A stretch of 64,000 bases of DNA from an uncultured Prevotellaceae bacterium. GTDB lineage: Bacteria; Bacteroidota; Bacteroidia; Bacteroidales; Bacteroidaceae. The stretch covers positions 1 through 64,000 of the forward strand of contig OMXV01000013.1 of NCBI GenBank assembly GCA_900315075.1, in the 5' to 3' direction. The notes beneath the pieces were generated by a model. It ran no database searches, was not told where the DNA came from, and worked only from the letters and a program-made list of their open reading frames with translations. A program made the position numbers and the translations under genes. Positions 15,753-24,832 of this stretch are shown here, one piece after another. Position 1 is the stretch's first letter. The number at the start of each line of letters is the position of its first letter.

Positions 15753-16616
15753 ATGAAACACATCAAAATTTACACTGTAGCCATTTTGGCTCTGTTCGGT
15801 GTATCAAGCATTTCCGCTCAGGACATCGACGAAGTAATTAAAGAAACAACTGTCAATATCGACTCGTTAATAACAGAAGCCAACAATGGCAATGAAGATG
15901 CAATTCTTGAACTTTCGTTTGAGTATTACAGAGGGAAAAACGTGGAAGAGGATGAGGACAAGGCATTCGAATTGGCCGCCAGCATTGCTGATAAGAATGA
16001 GAAAGCCCTCTTGCTTGTTGCCAATTACCTTTATTATGGCGCAGGAACAGCCCCTGACCAGGAAGGAGCCAAAATCATTCTCCGTCAGCTAAGCAAAAAA
16101 GGTAATGAAAAAGCCACCTCATTTCTTGCCAAGATAGAAGAAGACGAGACATATACAGTCAAAAATTTAGAGTATGTCTTAATCCCTAACCTGATTAACT
16201 TCTCCACCTTCATGCCCGACGTTCTCACCGAACCCGACAGTTGGAAAGAACTGCTTTCAGCCTTCGGGAAAGAAAAATTTGATTTCTCATGGGAAGACAT
16301 CAGTGCCGAAGAGGTAAAGATAGGCAAAGAGCAACATATGTATGTCTATACACTTCCCACTTCCGACGAAGTTCCCAGTATCATTTTTGGAGCCATTTAT
16401 TTGAATGACAAGAACAATGACAACCGTTATATCGTCTTGGAGAAAGCATACAATCAATTAGGCGTAGAGCACCTTGCCCTTCGCACCTACAACAATGAAA
16501 TGGATTGCTTGCTCGATGAGCCATTCAAAGGAGCCATCACAAAGGCAAATTTCATCAAGTTGGCTAAAAAGGAGATTAAGAAACCCGTACCCATCAAAGA
16601 AGCCTCAGAAGACTAA
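15753..16616 (+). CDS. Exported Sel1-like repeat protein
   Basis: A 287-residue protein with a signal peptide (MKHIKIYTVAILALFGVSSI, SAQ). Residues about 45-120 contain Sel1-like repeats (AILELSFEYYRGKNVEEDED, ALLLVANYLYYGAGTAPDQE), a TPR-type fold for protein contacts. The C-terminal half is acidic with no known motif. It stands alone between divergent and downstream genes with its own promoter. The partner and role are unknown. Confidence 0.75.
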   Translation: MKHIKIYTVAILALFGVSSISAQDIDEVIKETTVNIDSLITEANNGNEDAILELSFEYYRGKNVEEDEDKAFELAASIADKNEKALLLVANYLYYGAGTAPDQEGAKIILRQLSKKGNEKATSFLAKIEEDETYTVKNLEYVLIPNLINFSTFMPDVLTEPDSWKELLSAFGKEKFDFSWEDISAEEVKIGKEQHMYVYTLPTSDEVPSIIFGAIYLNDKNNDNRYIVLEKAYNQLGVEHLALRTYNNEMDCLLDEPFKGAITKANFIKLAKKEIKKPVPIKEASED

Positions 16617-16748
16617 CTATTGCGACGATCAGATAATATAATTCGAAATTATTATTATCAGTACAAAGACACATAGTCACAGAGAATCTTTCTTTTCCTA
16701 CTCATTTATCTGTTTCTCCGTGTCTCAGCATTGATATAAAGGATATCC

Positions 16749-17609
16749 ATGAAAGAGAGAACAGAATACATCTCCAGCACCCAGAACACAGGTGTGAAAC
16801 ATGTGGTAGCCCTTCAGCAAAAATCCTCCCTCCGCCGTCGTGAGGGGGTATTCGTTGTAGAGGGTCGTCGCGAAATTACCCATTGCCTTGAAGCTGGTTA
16901 TGAGATAGAAAGCCTATACCTCTGTCCACCTCTCTACGAACATGCAGAACTAACAGACAAGCAAGGCCATGAGGCCGACAGCCGTGTGGATGAAATCATC
17001 GCAAAAGTAAACAACACAGTGAGAATATCAGAAGTCACCCCTATCGTCTATGACAAGATGGCCTATCGTGGAGGAACAGAGGGTATGATTGCTGTGGTGA
17101 AAAGCCATGAACTCACTCTTGAGGACTTACACCTCCCAGAGAACCCTTTAATCGTAGTTTTGGAGAGTGTGGAAAAACCAGGTAACTTAGGTGCCATCCT
17201 TCGCAGTGCCGATGCTGCCAGTGCCGATGCTGTGGTTGTATGCGACCCCCTCACCGACATTTACAATCCAAACCTCATTCGTTCTTCCATTGGAGCCATT
17301 TTTACCGTTCCATGCATTGCATGCAGTACAGAAGTATGTATTTCCTTTCTTAAGGAAAGAGGCATCCGTATCCTTACAGCCCAACTTCAAGATTCCCATC
17401 CATATTATGATACCGACATGCGCTGTGGAACAGCAATTGTCATGGGCAAGGAATCAACAGGACTATCATCAACATGGCGCACCGCCGCCGATGCACATAT
17501 CCGCATTCCGATGTTAGGCCGTCTTGACTCTTTGAACGTTTCTGTATCTACCGCCATTTTACTGTTTGAGGCTGTGAGACAAAGAAGTTCTGGTTCAAGG
17601 GGCATGTAA
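16749..17609 (+). CDS. TrmH/SpoU-family RNA 2'-O-methyltransferase
   Basis: A 286-residue protein. The N-terminal substrate-binding part (about 10-105) has the typical RREGVFVVEGRREI. The C-terminal SPOUT domain carries the three motifs: NLGAILRSADA (motif 1), IVMGKESTGLS (motif 2) and IPMLGRLDSLNVSVSTAILL (motif 3). It methylates a ribose in rRNA or tRNA using S-adenosylmethionine; the target base cannot be told from sequence. The C-terminus is usual for the family. The preceding 132-bp gap has an imperfect inverted sequence (CACAGAGA...TCTCCGTGTC) but no clear promoter. Confidence 0.92.
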   Translation: MKERTEYISSTQNTGVKHVVALQQKSSLRRREGVFVVEGRREITHCLEAGYEIESLYLCPPLYEHAELTDKQGHEADSRVDEIIAKVNNTVRISEVTPIVYDKMAYRGGTEGMIAVVKSHELTLEDLHLPENPLIVVLESVEKPGNLGAILRSADAASADAVVVCDPLTDIYNPNLIRSSIGAIFTVPCIACSTEVCISFLKERGIRILTAQLQDSHPYYDTDMRCGTAIVMGKESTGLSSTWRTAADAHIRIPMLGRLDSLNVSVSTAILLFEAVRQRSSGSRGM

Positions 17610-17660
17610 TCTGACTTGTGTGTATTTTCTTTGGACTGACATATTTTGTTGAGAATAATA

Positions 17661-20333
17661 ATGAAACGAAACCTTTTATTAGTAGTCACCCTATTCTGTT
17701 GCAGCATGTTATGGTCGCAGGCACCTGGCGACACTACGACAGTTCAGCATCTCAATGTAGGTTATACGCAAATGAATGTCCTCACGGTGGGTAGTGCCAT
17801 CGACAAAGTAGAATCAGACCAAATGAGAAAAGGTCTCGTTACCTCGTCTCTGGATGCCCTCAGTGGTCAAGCAGCCGGTGTGCAAGTGCAGACGGGTGGC
17901 AATCAAGAAGCCATGGTCAGAGCCGTACGTGTAAGGGGAACTACGTCTCTTACAGGTGGCAACGACCCACTTATCATCATTGATGGCGTTGCTAGCGACC
18001 TTGCCACCCTATCCACCATCTATCCTGCCGACATTGAGTCGTTCACTATCTTGAAAGACGCGTCACAAACGGCTCAATACGGCAGCCGTGGTGCTGCCGG
18101 AGTCATCGAGGTTGCCACAAAAAAAGGAAAGAGTGGCAATTTCCATATCTCCTACGACGGCACCATGGGTTTTGAGTCTGTATATAAAAATATGGAGATG
18201 CTTTCTGCCGACCAGTTCCGCCAAGCAGCAAACGCGCTCAACAGGAGAATCATTGACGGCGGTGGCAACACCAAATATACGGATGCCATCACCCGCACTG
18301 GAATCATCCAGAACCACCATATCGCCTTTGGTGGTGGCACAGAAAGTAGCAACTACCGTGCCTCTGTGGGTGCGATGGACCATCGCACAGTGATACGCAC
18401 CAATCGCAACCGTAATTACATCGCCAAGATCGACATATCCCAACGAGCATTCGACGACCGTGTAACCTTTGACCTCGGCGTGTTTGGCAGTATCCAACGT
18501 AGCTCCCGCCTTCCCTTCGCCCGCAAGTTGCTCTATTCAGCTGCCGCCTTCAACCCCACCATCCCGAATGGGCGTAATGCTGCAGGAGGTTATGACCAAG
18601 TGCCTGAAGCTGTATGGATAAACAACCCAAACTCACTTCTTGAGATGGAAAACGACAACGACAATGGACATTTCAATGTGCATCTCCGTGCTACGGCCAA
18701 CTTAGGCTATGGTTTCCAACTTACAGCTTTTGGCAGTTACTCCTATAAGTCTGACAACAATGCCCATTTCTATCCTACTTTCGTGTGGAGCCAGGGCGAA
18801 GCCTATCGTGCCGATACCCGCGACGAGGAAATATTTGGAAATATCTCACTCGAAAAAGCCCTCCAGTTTGGGCAACACTCCCTCAAACTAATGGCATTAT
18901 GTGAAAGCAAGGCCAACACAAGCAAAGGCTTCAATGTGACCTCCACGGGGTTCAACACCAATGCTTTCGGCTACCATAACCTTTCGGCAGGCGCTACTCG
19001 TCCTTGGGAGGGCACAGGTTCTTTCTACCAGGACACGCGCCTTGGTTCAATTCTTTTCATGGCGAGCTACAGCTTTATGGACCGTGTGTCGCTTACCGTC
19101 AACACCCGTGCCGATGGCTCGTCTATGGTGGGCAAGAACCACAGGTGGGGTTTCTTCCCCTCTGTAGGTGGTTCATGGATTATCTGGGATGGCAGCAAAA
19201 AGCCCAGTCACCTGCTGATGAATTACCTAAAGGTTCGTGCCGGCTATGGTCTGAGCGGCAACCTTGGTGGTATAGATGCCTATAATTCTCTACAGATGCT
19301 CCAACCCAATGGCATCGTCAGTCTCAATGGTGGCAACACTACCACACTCGCACTTGTTCGTAATGCAAACCCCGACCTGAAATGGGAAGTTAAGCATACA
19401 TTCAACGCTGGACTCAATACAGCATTTTGGAACAGACGTATCGTTCTGACGCTCGACTATTACTACTCACGTATTACCGACATGCTATATATGTATGATG
19501 TTCCCGTGCCACCTTTTATCTACAACAAGATGCTTGCCAACTTGGGTAAGATGGAAAACAGCGGCTTAGAAATCGGCTTCGGTATCACAGCGTTGCAAAC
19601 CAAGGACATAGACTTAAACGTAGGCATTAACATGTCGTTCGAGCGAAATAAACTTATCTCTCTTAATGGCTATTACCATGGACAGTACCTCACGGCACCG
19701 AGCTCCAAAGGACTGGCAGCTCTCAGCGGTGCAGGTCTCCATGGCTCTTCCGACGTGGTTTCGCAAATAGTAGGTCAACCTTTAGGTGTCTTCAGACTTC
19801 CACACTGCACAGGTCTGACAACCGACGAGAATGGTGTCAAACATTATGAGATTAGCAGTGAGTCGTATATCTGCGGCCAAGCCATGCCCAAAATGCGTAT
19901 GAGTTCGAACATAGCCTTCAGATATCGTCTTTTTGACGTAGCCCTTCAGGTGAATGGTGCATTTGGGCATCATATCTACAATGGCACCTCCCTCGCCTTT
20001 ATGAATATGCTTTCACTTCCTAATTACAATGTAATGAAGGATGCACCTAAAGAAAACATTCAGGACCAAACTATCAGTGACTACTGGCTCGAGCGGGGCG
20101 ACTATGTCAATATTGACTATGTGACATTTGGATGGAACGTCCCTGTAAAATCGAAATACATCCAGCGACTACGATTCTCAGCCTCCATCAACAACCTGCT
20201 GACTATCACAGGCTATTCTGGCCTCACCCCAATGATAAACTCCAGTGTTGTCAATTCCACACTTGGTGTGGATGACAAAAGTTCGTTGCCCGTCTATCGT
20301 AGTTATGCAATGGGACTAAGTATTCAATTTTAG
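17661..20333 (+). CDS. susC-like: SusC-family TonB-dependent outer-membrane transporter
   Basis: An 890-residue protein starting at MKRNLLLVVTLFCCSMLWSQ (signal peptide). The mature chain goes almost at once into the plug domain (DALSGQAAGVQVQTGGNQEA, VRGTTSLTGGNDPLIIIDG, YGSRGAAGVIEVATKKGK), then a 22-strand-type barrel. The N-terminal carboxypeptidase-regulatory domain present in most SusC proteins is missing, so it is shorter than the usual 1000 or so residues. It pairs with the SusD gene after a 98-bp gap holding a perfect hairpin. SusC/D pairs import oligosaccharides; no enzyme or regulator is directly attached to this pair, so the glycan is unknown. Confidence 0.93.
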   Translation: MKRNLLLVVTLFCCSMLWSQAPGDTTTVQHLNVGYTQMNVLTVGSAIDKVESDQMRKGLVTSSLDALSGQAAGVQVQTGGNQEAMVRAVRVRGTTSLTGGNDPLIIIDGVASDLATLSTIYPADIESFTILKDASQTAQYGSRGAAGVIEVATKKGKSGNFHISYDGTMGFESVYKNMEMLSADQFRQAANALNRRIIDGGGNTKYTDAITRTGIIQNHHIAFGGGTESSNYRASVGAMDHRTVIRTNRNRNYIAKIDISQRAFDDRVTFDLGVFGSIQRSSRLPFARKLLYSAAAFNPTIPNGRNAAGGYDQVPEAVWINNPNSLLEMENDNDNGHFNVHLRATANLGYGFQLTAFGSYSYKSDNNAHFYPTFVWSQGEAYRADTRDEEIFGNISLEKALQFGQHSLKLMALCESKANTSKGFNVTSTGFNTNAFGYHNLSAGATRPWEGTGSFYQDTRLGSILFMASYSFMDRVSLTVNTRADGSSMVGKNHRWGFFPSVGGSWIIWDGSKKPSHLLMNYLKVRAGYGLSGNLGGIDAYNSLQMLQPNGIVSLNGGNTTTLALVRNANPDLKWEVKHTFNAGLNTAFWNRRIVLTLDYYYSRITDMLYMYDVPVPPFIYNKMLANLGKMENSGLEIGFGITALQTKDIDLNVGINMSFERNKLISLNGYYHGQYLTAPSSKGLAALSGAGLHGSSDVVSQIVGQPLGVFRLPHCTGLTTDENGVKHYEISSESYICGQAMPKMRMSSNIAFRYRLFDVALQVNGAFGHHIYNGTSLAFMNMLSLPNYNVMKDAPKENIQDQTISDYWLERGDYVNIDYVTFGWNVPVKSKYIQRLRFSASINNLLTITGYSGLTPMINSSVVNSTLGVDDKSSLPVYRSYAMGLSIQF

Positions 20334-20338
20334 GTGAT

Positions 20339-20382
20339 GAATACTCTGAATACTCCAAGTAATCAGAGTATTCAGAGTATTC
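20339..20382 (+). repeat. Perfect inverted repeat between susC and susD
   Basis: GAATACTCTGAATACTC (20339-20355), a 10-base loop, then GAGTATTCAGAGTATTC (20366-20382): 17 paired bases without mismatch. Each arm is itself two copies of an 8-9 bp unit. The stem starts 5 bp after the susC stop. No long T-run follows, so it may act as an RNA stabiliser or partial terminator rather than a full stop. Similar units occur at 4101-4127. Confidence 0.9.
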
Positions 20383-20431
20383 CGAGTAATCAGAATTAGC
20401 AGTAAAAAACAGTATAAAAAATCATAAACTC

Positions 20432-22087
20432 ATGATATTCAATCATTTCCAAATATCCCAACGTATATTATCGTTGCTGAGTAAAGGTCTGCTCACATTT
20501 GCAGTTTGCCTGCTACTGCCCATGTGTTCTCTCGACGAGCATCCCAAAGACCAGATTGAAGTAGAAATAGCATATAATTCTGTTGAATACCTCTACCGCA
20601 ACACCGTAGCTACTCTTTACTACTATGTGGGTGGCAACACTGACGGCCAGGGACTTCAGGGCACCTGCCGTGGCATATACGACCTTCAAACCTTTGGCTC
20701 CGATGAAGCACTGATTCCCAAGCGAGGTACAGATTGGTATGATGGTGGAATCTGGCGCCAACTTTATTGTCACAGTTGGTCGGGAGGGCATGAGATTGTG
20801 GGCAACTCATGGATGTACCTTTATAAAGTCATAGCCCTCTGCAATAGGTCTTTGGAAACAATAGAGCAGAACAAAGATATTCTGACTCGAATACAATATC
20901 AGCGTTACACTTCAGAGGTGAAAGCTTTCCGTGCCATCTACTACTGGTATCTTCTTGACTTGTTTGGCAATGTGCCAATTGTCACCGCTACCAATATCTC
21001 CATCAACGATGTTGCACAGAGCAGCCGTTCTGTTGTTTTCGATTTTGTCAGGTCTGAGATAGAAAATGCCGTGCCGTATCTTCCTAACAGGAACAGTGTA
21101 GAAAAAGGAGAATATTATGGCAGAGTCACACAGGCGGTAGCTTTCTTTGTATTGGCTAAGCTGTATCTAAATGCTGAAATATATGCAGATGACGACTGGA
21201 CAGACCATAAACATCTCAATGGTAGTGATTTGCATTTCACCATTTCAGGAAAGGACATGAACGCATGGGAAGCCTGTGCATTTTATTGTGATATAATAGG
21301 ACAGATGAACTATCATCTCAGTGAAGATTATGCTGACAATTTCATTGTCTATAACGAAAATAGCGTTGAGAACATCTGGACCATTCCTATGGACAAAGAT
21401 CTCTATTCCAACCAGCAGCAGTATCTTTTCCGTTCCTATCACTATCGCCATGCAGCAGCTTTTGGTTTTGGAGGAGAAAACGGCACCTGCGCCTCTCTTA
21501 AGGCAATGGAAGTGAACCATTATGGAAAGGCTGACCAAGACACTCGATTTGGACGAAATTACTGGTCGGGAGAAGCCACTGGCCTTAACAATTCAATCGT
21601 TACCGATCGTCAGGGAAATAACCTTATATATTACCCTCTTGAGGTGTCTATCGACCTAAGTAACAGTCCCTATATGGAAACGGCTGGTGCACGTATGAAG
21701 AAATACGAAGTAGATCGTTTTGCCACCAACGACGGCAAACTGATGGACAATGACATTGTACTATTCCGCTATGCCGATGTGTTGTTGATGCTTGCCGAAG
21801 CCAAAGTACGCAATGGCGAGGACGGACAAAGTTATTTCGACCTTGTGAGAACACGTGCAAAGATGAACATGCTCCCCGCCACCCTCGAAAATATCCTCAA
21901 TGAGCGGATGATTGAATTTGCATGGGAAGGATGGCGACGTAACGACATGATTCGCTTCGACATTTACAAAAGCACATACGAAGGTGCTGATGCTGTAGAT
22001 GAAAGCGACCACCACACCATCGTGTTCCCCATCCCCAATGATGTCCTCAGTCTGAATACCAATTTGCATCAAAACCCGGGATATTGA
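20432..22087 (+). CDS. susD-like: SusD/RagB-family surface glycan-binding lipoprotein
   Basis: A 551-residue protein with a lipoprotein signal (CLLLPMCSLDE; lipid Cys32). SusD features include the N-terminal helices (YNSVEYLYRNTVATLYYYVG), the TPR-like segment AFRAIYYWYLLDLFGNVPIV, and the C-terminal family end (DNDIVLFRYADVLLMLAEAK, NERMIEFAWEGWRRNDMIRF, NPGY). It forms the lid of the SusC transporter at 17661-20333. No linked sugar hydrolase defines the substrate. The following spacer is repeat-rich. Confidence 0.93.
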   Translation: MIFNHFQISQRILSLLSKGLLTFAVCLLLPMCSLDEHPKDQIEVEIAYNSVEYLYRNTVATLYYYVGGNTDGQGLQGTCRGIYDLQTFGSDEALIPKRGTDWYDGGIWRQLYCHSWSGGHEIVGNSWMYLYKVIALCNRSLETIEQNKDILTRIQYQRYTSEVKAFRAIYYWYLLDLFGNVPIVTATNISINDVAQSSRSVVFDFVRSEIENAVPYLPNRNSVEKGEYYGRVTQAVAFFVLAKLYLNAEIYADDDWTDHKHLNGSDLHFTISGKDMNAWEACAFYCDIIGQMNYHLSEDYADNFIVYNENSVENIWTIPMDKDLYSNQQQYLFRSYHYRHAAAFGFGGENGTCASLKAMEVNHYGKADQDTRFGRNYWSGEATGLNNSIVTDRQGNNLIYYPLEVSIDLSNSPYMETAGARMKKYEVDRFATNDGKLMDNDIVLFRYADVLLMLAEAKVRNGEDGQSYFDLVRTRAKMNMLPATLENILNERMIEFAWEGWRRNDMIRFDIYKSTYEGADAVDESDHHTIVFPIPNDVLSLNTNLHQNPGY

Positions 22088-22182
22088 AAATTGAAAATTC
22101 AAGATTGAACATTGAAGATTATGCTTCGCATGGAATCGGTTTGCACGATATTTGAAGATTAAAAATTGAAAATTGAAAAAAC
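22084..22182. repeat. GATTGAAA-type degenerate tandem repeat in two blocks
   Basis: Units such as ATTGAAA, ATTGAAG and ATTGAAC follow the susD stop, are interrupted by about 40 bp containing ATGCTTCGCAT, and resume (TTGAAGATTAAAAATTGAAA). The same unit type recurs at 26226-26278, 35533-35564 and 56067-56092. Confidence 0.8.
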
Positions 22183-22183
22183 A

Positions 22184-22214
22184 TTGGGGAATTGGCTAAG
22201 ATTTTATAATTTTG
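22184..22214 (+). promoter_or_regulatory. Promoter for proS
   Basis: TTG (22184-22186), 20-bp spacer, TAATTTTG (22207-22214). This is a consensus promoter placed directly after the tandem repeat and 67 bp before the proS start. Confidence 0.7.
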
Positions 22215-22281
22215 CAGCCAAATTTAAAACCGACAGAAATTAGTCAACAAAAGAGAAAGAAAAACAATTAAAAATACAACA

Positions 22282-23763
22282 ATGGCAAAAGAATTAAAAG
22301 ACCTGACAAAGAGAGCAGAGAATTATAGTCAATGGTTTAACGATTTGGTGGTGAAAGCAGACTTGGCCGAGCAGTCGGCCGTTCGTGGCTGTATGGTTAT
22401 CAAGCCATACGGATACGCCATTTGGGAGAAGATGCAGCATCAACTTGATACGATGTTTAAGGAAACCGGTGTGCAGAATGCCTATTTCCCACTCCTCATC
22501 CCAAAGTCATTCCTTTCCCGCGAAGCTGAGCATGTAGAGGGTTTCGCCAAGGAATGCGCCGTGGTGACTCATTACCGTCTTCGCTCCAATGCCGATAAGA
22601 GTGGCGTGGAAGTAGATCCCACTGCCAAGCTGGAAGAAGAGCTTATCATTCGTCCTACATCCGAAACCATCATCTGGAACACTTATAAAAACTGGATTCA
22701 CTCTTGGCGCGACCTGCCACTGTTGTGCAACCAGTGGTGCAACGTGATGCGCTGGGAGATGCGCACCCGTCCATTCCTCCGTACTTCGGAATTTCTCTGG
22801 CAAGAAGGTCATACCGCACATGCCACCCGCGAGGAGGCAGAGGCAGAAGCCAAACTGATGCTGAAAGTCTATGCTGAATTTGCAGAGAAATGGATGGCCG
22901 TGCCCGTGGTGCAGGGTGTGAAGAGCGAAACGGAGCGTTTTGCCGGTGCTCTCGACACTTATACTATTGAAGCTATGATGCAGGATGGCAAAGCCCTTCA
23001 GAGCGGCACTTCCCACTTCTTAGGTCAGAATTTCGCCAAGGCTTTCGACGTGACTTTCCTCAACAAAGAGAACAAGCCCGAACTGGTATGGGCCACCTCA
23101 TGGGGTGTCTCCACCCGTCTGATAGGAGCCTTGATTATGACCCACAGCGACGACAATGGCCTTGTACTTCCTCCGCGTCTTGCTCCAATCCAGGTTGTCA
23201 TCGTACCTATCACTAAAGGTCAGGAGCAGTTGAATGCCATCAGTGAGCGCCTCAGCCCCATCATCAGCGAACTACGCCGTGCCGGCATCAGCGTTAAGTA
23301 CGACGATGCAGACAACAAGCGTCCAGGTTTCAAATTTGCCGACTACGAACTGAAGGGTGTGCCCGTGCGCCTCGTTATGGGTGGCCGCGACTTAGAAAAC
23401 GGCACCATCGAGGTGATGCGCCGCGACACCTTGGAGAAAGAGACTCGCAGCCTCGACGGTATTGTTGCTTATGTAGAGCAATTGCTTGATGACATCCAGC
23501 AAAATATCTTTGAAAAAGCACGTCGTTGGCGTGATGAGCACATCTTCGAGTGCGACAACTACGAAGAGTTTAAAGAGCGTGTGAAAGATGGCGGTTTCTT
23601 TATCTGTCCGTGGGACGGCACTCCTGAGACCGAAGCCAAGATAAAAGAAGATACTCAGGCCACCATCCGTTGCGTGCCCTTTGGTGTGGAACAAACCCCA
23701 GGCATCGACATGGTGAGCGGCAAGCCCTCAAAAGCACGTGTGATTATCGCAAGAAGTTATTAA
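22282..23763 (+). CDS. proS: Prolyl-tRNA synthetase (short, archaeal/eukaryotic-type)
   Basis: A 493-residue class II synthetase that charges tRNA-Pro. It opens with [20 protein letters not shown] and [18 protein letters not shown], has motif 2 ([20 protein letters not shown]) and motif 3 ([20 protein letters not shown]), then an anticodon-binding domain ([20 protein letters not shown]) and the C-terminal extension seen in the short form without the editing insertion. The end in SY is also usual. It has its own promoter and is followed after 7 bp by yitT, so the two are likely cotranscribed. Confidence 0.96.
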   Translation: MAKELKDLTKRAENYSQWFNDLVVKADLAEQSAVRGCMVIKPYGYAIWEKMQHQLDTMFKETGVQNAYFPLLIPKSFLSREAEHVEGFAKECAVVTHYRLRSNADKSGVEVDPTAKLEEELIIRPTSETIIWNTYKNWIHSWRDLPLLCNQWCNVMRWEMRTRPFLRTSEFLWQEGHTAHATREEAEAEAKLMLKVYAEFAEKWMAVPVVQGVKSETERFAGALDTYTIEAMMQDGKALQSGTSHFLGQNFAKAFDVTFLNKENKPELVWATSWGVSTRLIGALIMTHSDDNGLVLPPRLAPIQVVIVPITKGQEQLNAISERLSPIISELRRAGISVKYDDADNKRPGFKFADYELKGVPVRLVMGGRDLENGTIEVMRRDTLEKETRSLDGIVAYVEQLLDDIQQNIFEKARRWRDEHIFECDNYEEFKERVKDGGFFICPWDGTPETEAKIKEDTQATIRCVPFGVEQTPGIDMVSGKPSKARVIIARSY

Positions 23764-23770
23764 TTCTGGC

Positions 23771-24682
23771 ATGGAAAAAGAGAACAAAAGCTCAGTTCCT
23801 ACAAGCAGCAAATTAAAGACAATACTGAGGTCTGAGTTTTTTGACTATGTGATGATAGGCATAGGCATGATAGCCTATGCCATGGGATGGACTATTTTCC
23901 TACTTCCCAATGAAATTACTACCGGCGGTGTAGCAGGTATCTCTTCACTCCTCTTCTGGGGTGCAGAGATTCCTGTCAATGTTTCCTATTTTGCCATCAA
24001 TGCAGTTCTTCTACTCATTGCATTGCGTGTGCTTGGTCTTCGGTTTTGTATCAAGACCATCTATGCCGTGATAGTGATGACCGTCACACTGTCGCTCATC
24101 ACCAGTTGGGGTAAAGAAGCCCACCTTCTCAAAGACGAACCATTTATGGCCTGCATCATCGGTGCTATCTTCTGCGGTAGTGGCGTGGGCTTAGGTTTGT
24201 CGTTCAACGGTAGCACAGGTGGCACCGATATCATCGCCTCTATTGTGAATAAATATCACGACATATCCTTGGGGCGTGTCATTCTGCTTTGTGATATTGT
24301 CATCATCACATGTTCATATTTCGTTTTCCACGACTGGGAGAAAGTAATCTATGGTTATGTGGTGCTTTGTGTAACGGCATTCTGCATTGATCAGGTGGTG
24401 AATTCCCGCCGCAGTTCGGTACAGTTTTTCATTATCTCACGCCATTACGAAGAGATTGCCCATCGTATCAACCAAGAACCTCATCGTGGTGTAACAGTAA
24501 TCGATGCCCAAGGTTTTTACTCTGGCAATGAAATCAAAATGCTGTTTGTTCTTGCCAAGAAACGCCAGTCGAATGAGATTTTCCGTATCATCGACGCTGT
24601 TGACCCAACAGCATTCGTTAGCCAGAGTCGAGTAATTGGCGTCTATGGCGAAGGCTTCGACCATTTTAAATTCCATAAATGA
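23771..24682 (+). CDS. YitT-family integral membrane protein
   Basis: A 303-residue protein with about five to six membrane segments in residues 20-205 (FDYVMIGIGMIAYAMGWTIF, the NEITTGGVAGISSLLFW signature, SFNGSTGGTDIIASIVNKY) and a soluble C-terminal DUF2179 domain (about 215-300, IDAQGFYSGNEIKMLFVLAK). The GGxxG and GSTGGTDI motifs define the YitT/DUF161 family. The transported molecule is unknown. It sits 7 bp after proS. Confidence 0.9.
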   Translation: MEKENKSSVPTSSKLKTILRSEFFDYVMIGIGMIAYAMGWTIFLLPNEITTGGVAGISSLLFWGAEIPVNVSYFAINAVLLLIALRVLGLRFCIKTIYAVIVMTVTLSLITSWGKEAHLLKDEPFMACIIGAIFCGSGVGLGLSFNGSTGGTDIIASIVNKYHDISLGRVILLCDIVIITCSYFVFHDWEKVIYGYVVLCVTAFCIDQVVNSRRSSVQFFIISRHYEEIAHRINQEPHRGVTVIDAQGFYSGNEIKMLFVLAKKRQSNEIFRIIDAVDPTAFVSQSRVIGVYGEGFDHFKFHK

Positions 24683-24699
24683 TTCTTTAGTTGACGAGT

Positions 24700-24827
24700 T
24701 ACGAGATGACAAGTTGACAAGTTATTCGTAGCTGCATTAACATAATCTCTAAGCAACAAGTGTAATCTCTAACCTCTTACCTCTACCTCTTACCTCTACC
24801 CTCTAACCTCTACCCTCTAACCCACCA
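24700..24827. repeat. Two degenerate tandem-repeat blocks before radA
   Basis: First block: GAGTTACGAGATGACAAGTT then GACAAGTT. Second block (about 24765-24825): 7-8 bp units such as TAACCTCT, TACCTCT and TACCCTCT repeated about eight times, ending 8 bp before the radA start. A hidden radA promoter may lie between the blocks; none matches the consensus well. Confidence 0.75.
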
Positions 24828-24832
24828 AAAAC

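Noticed and set aside
24765-24827. Possible CRISPR-like array before radA
   Set aside because: Units are 7-8 bp without spacers and degenerate; not CRISPR.
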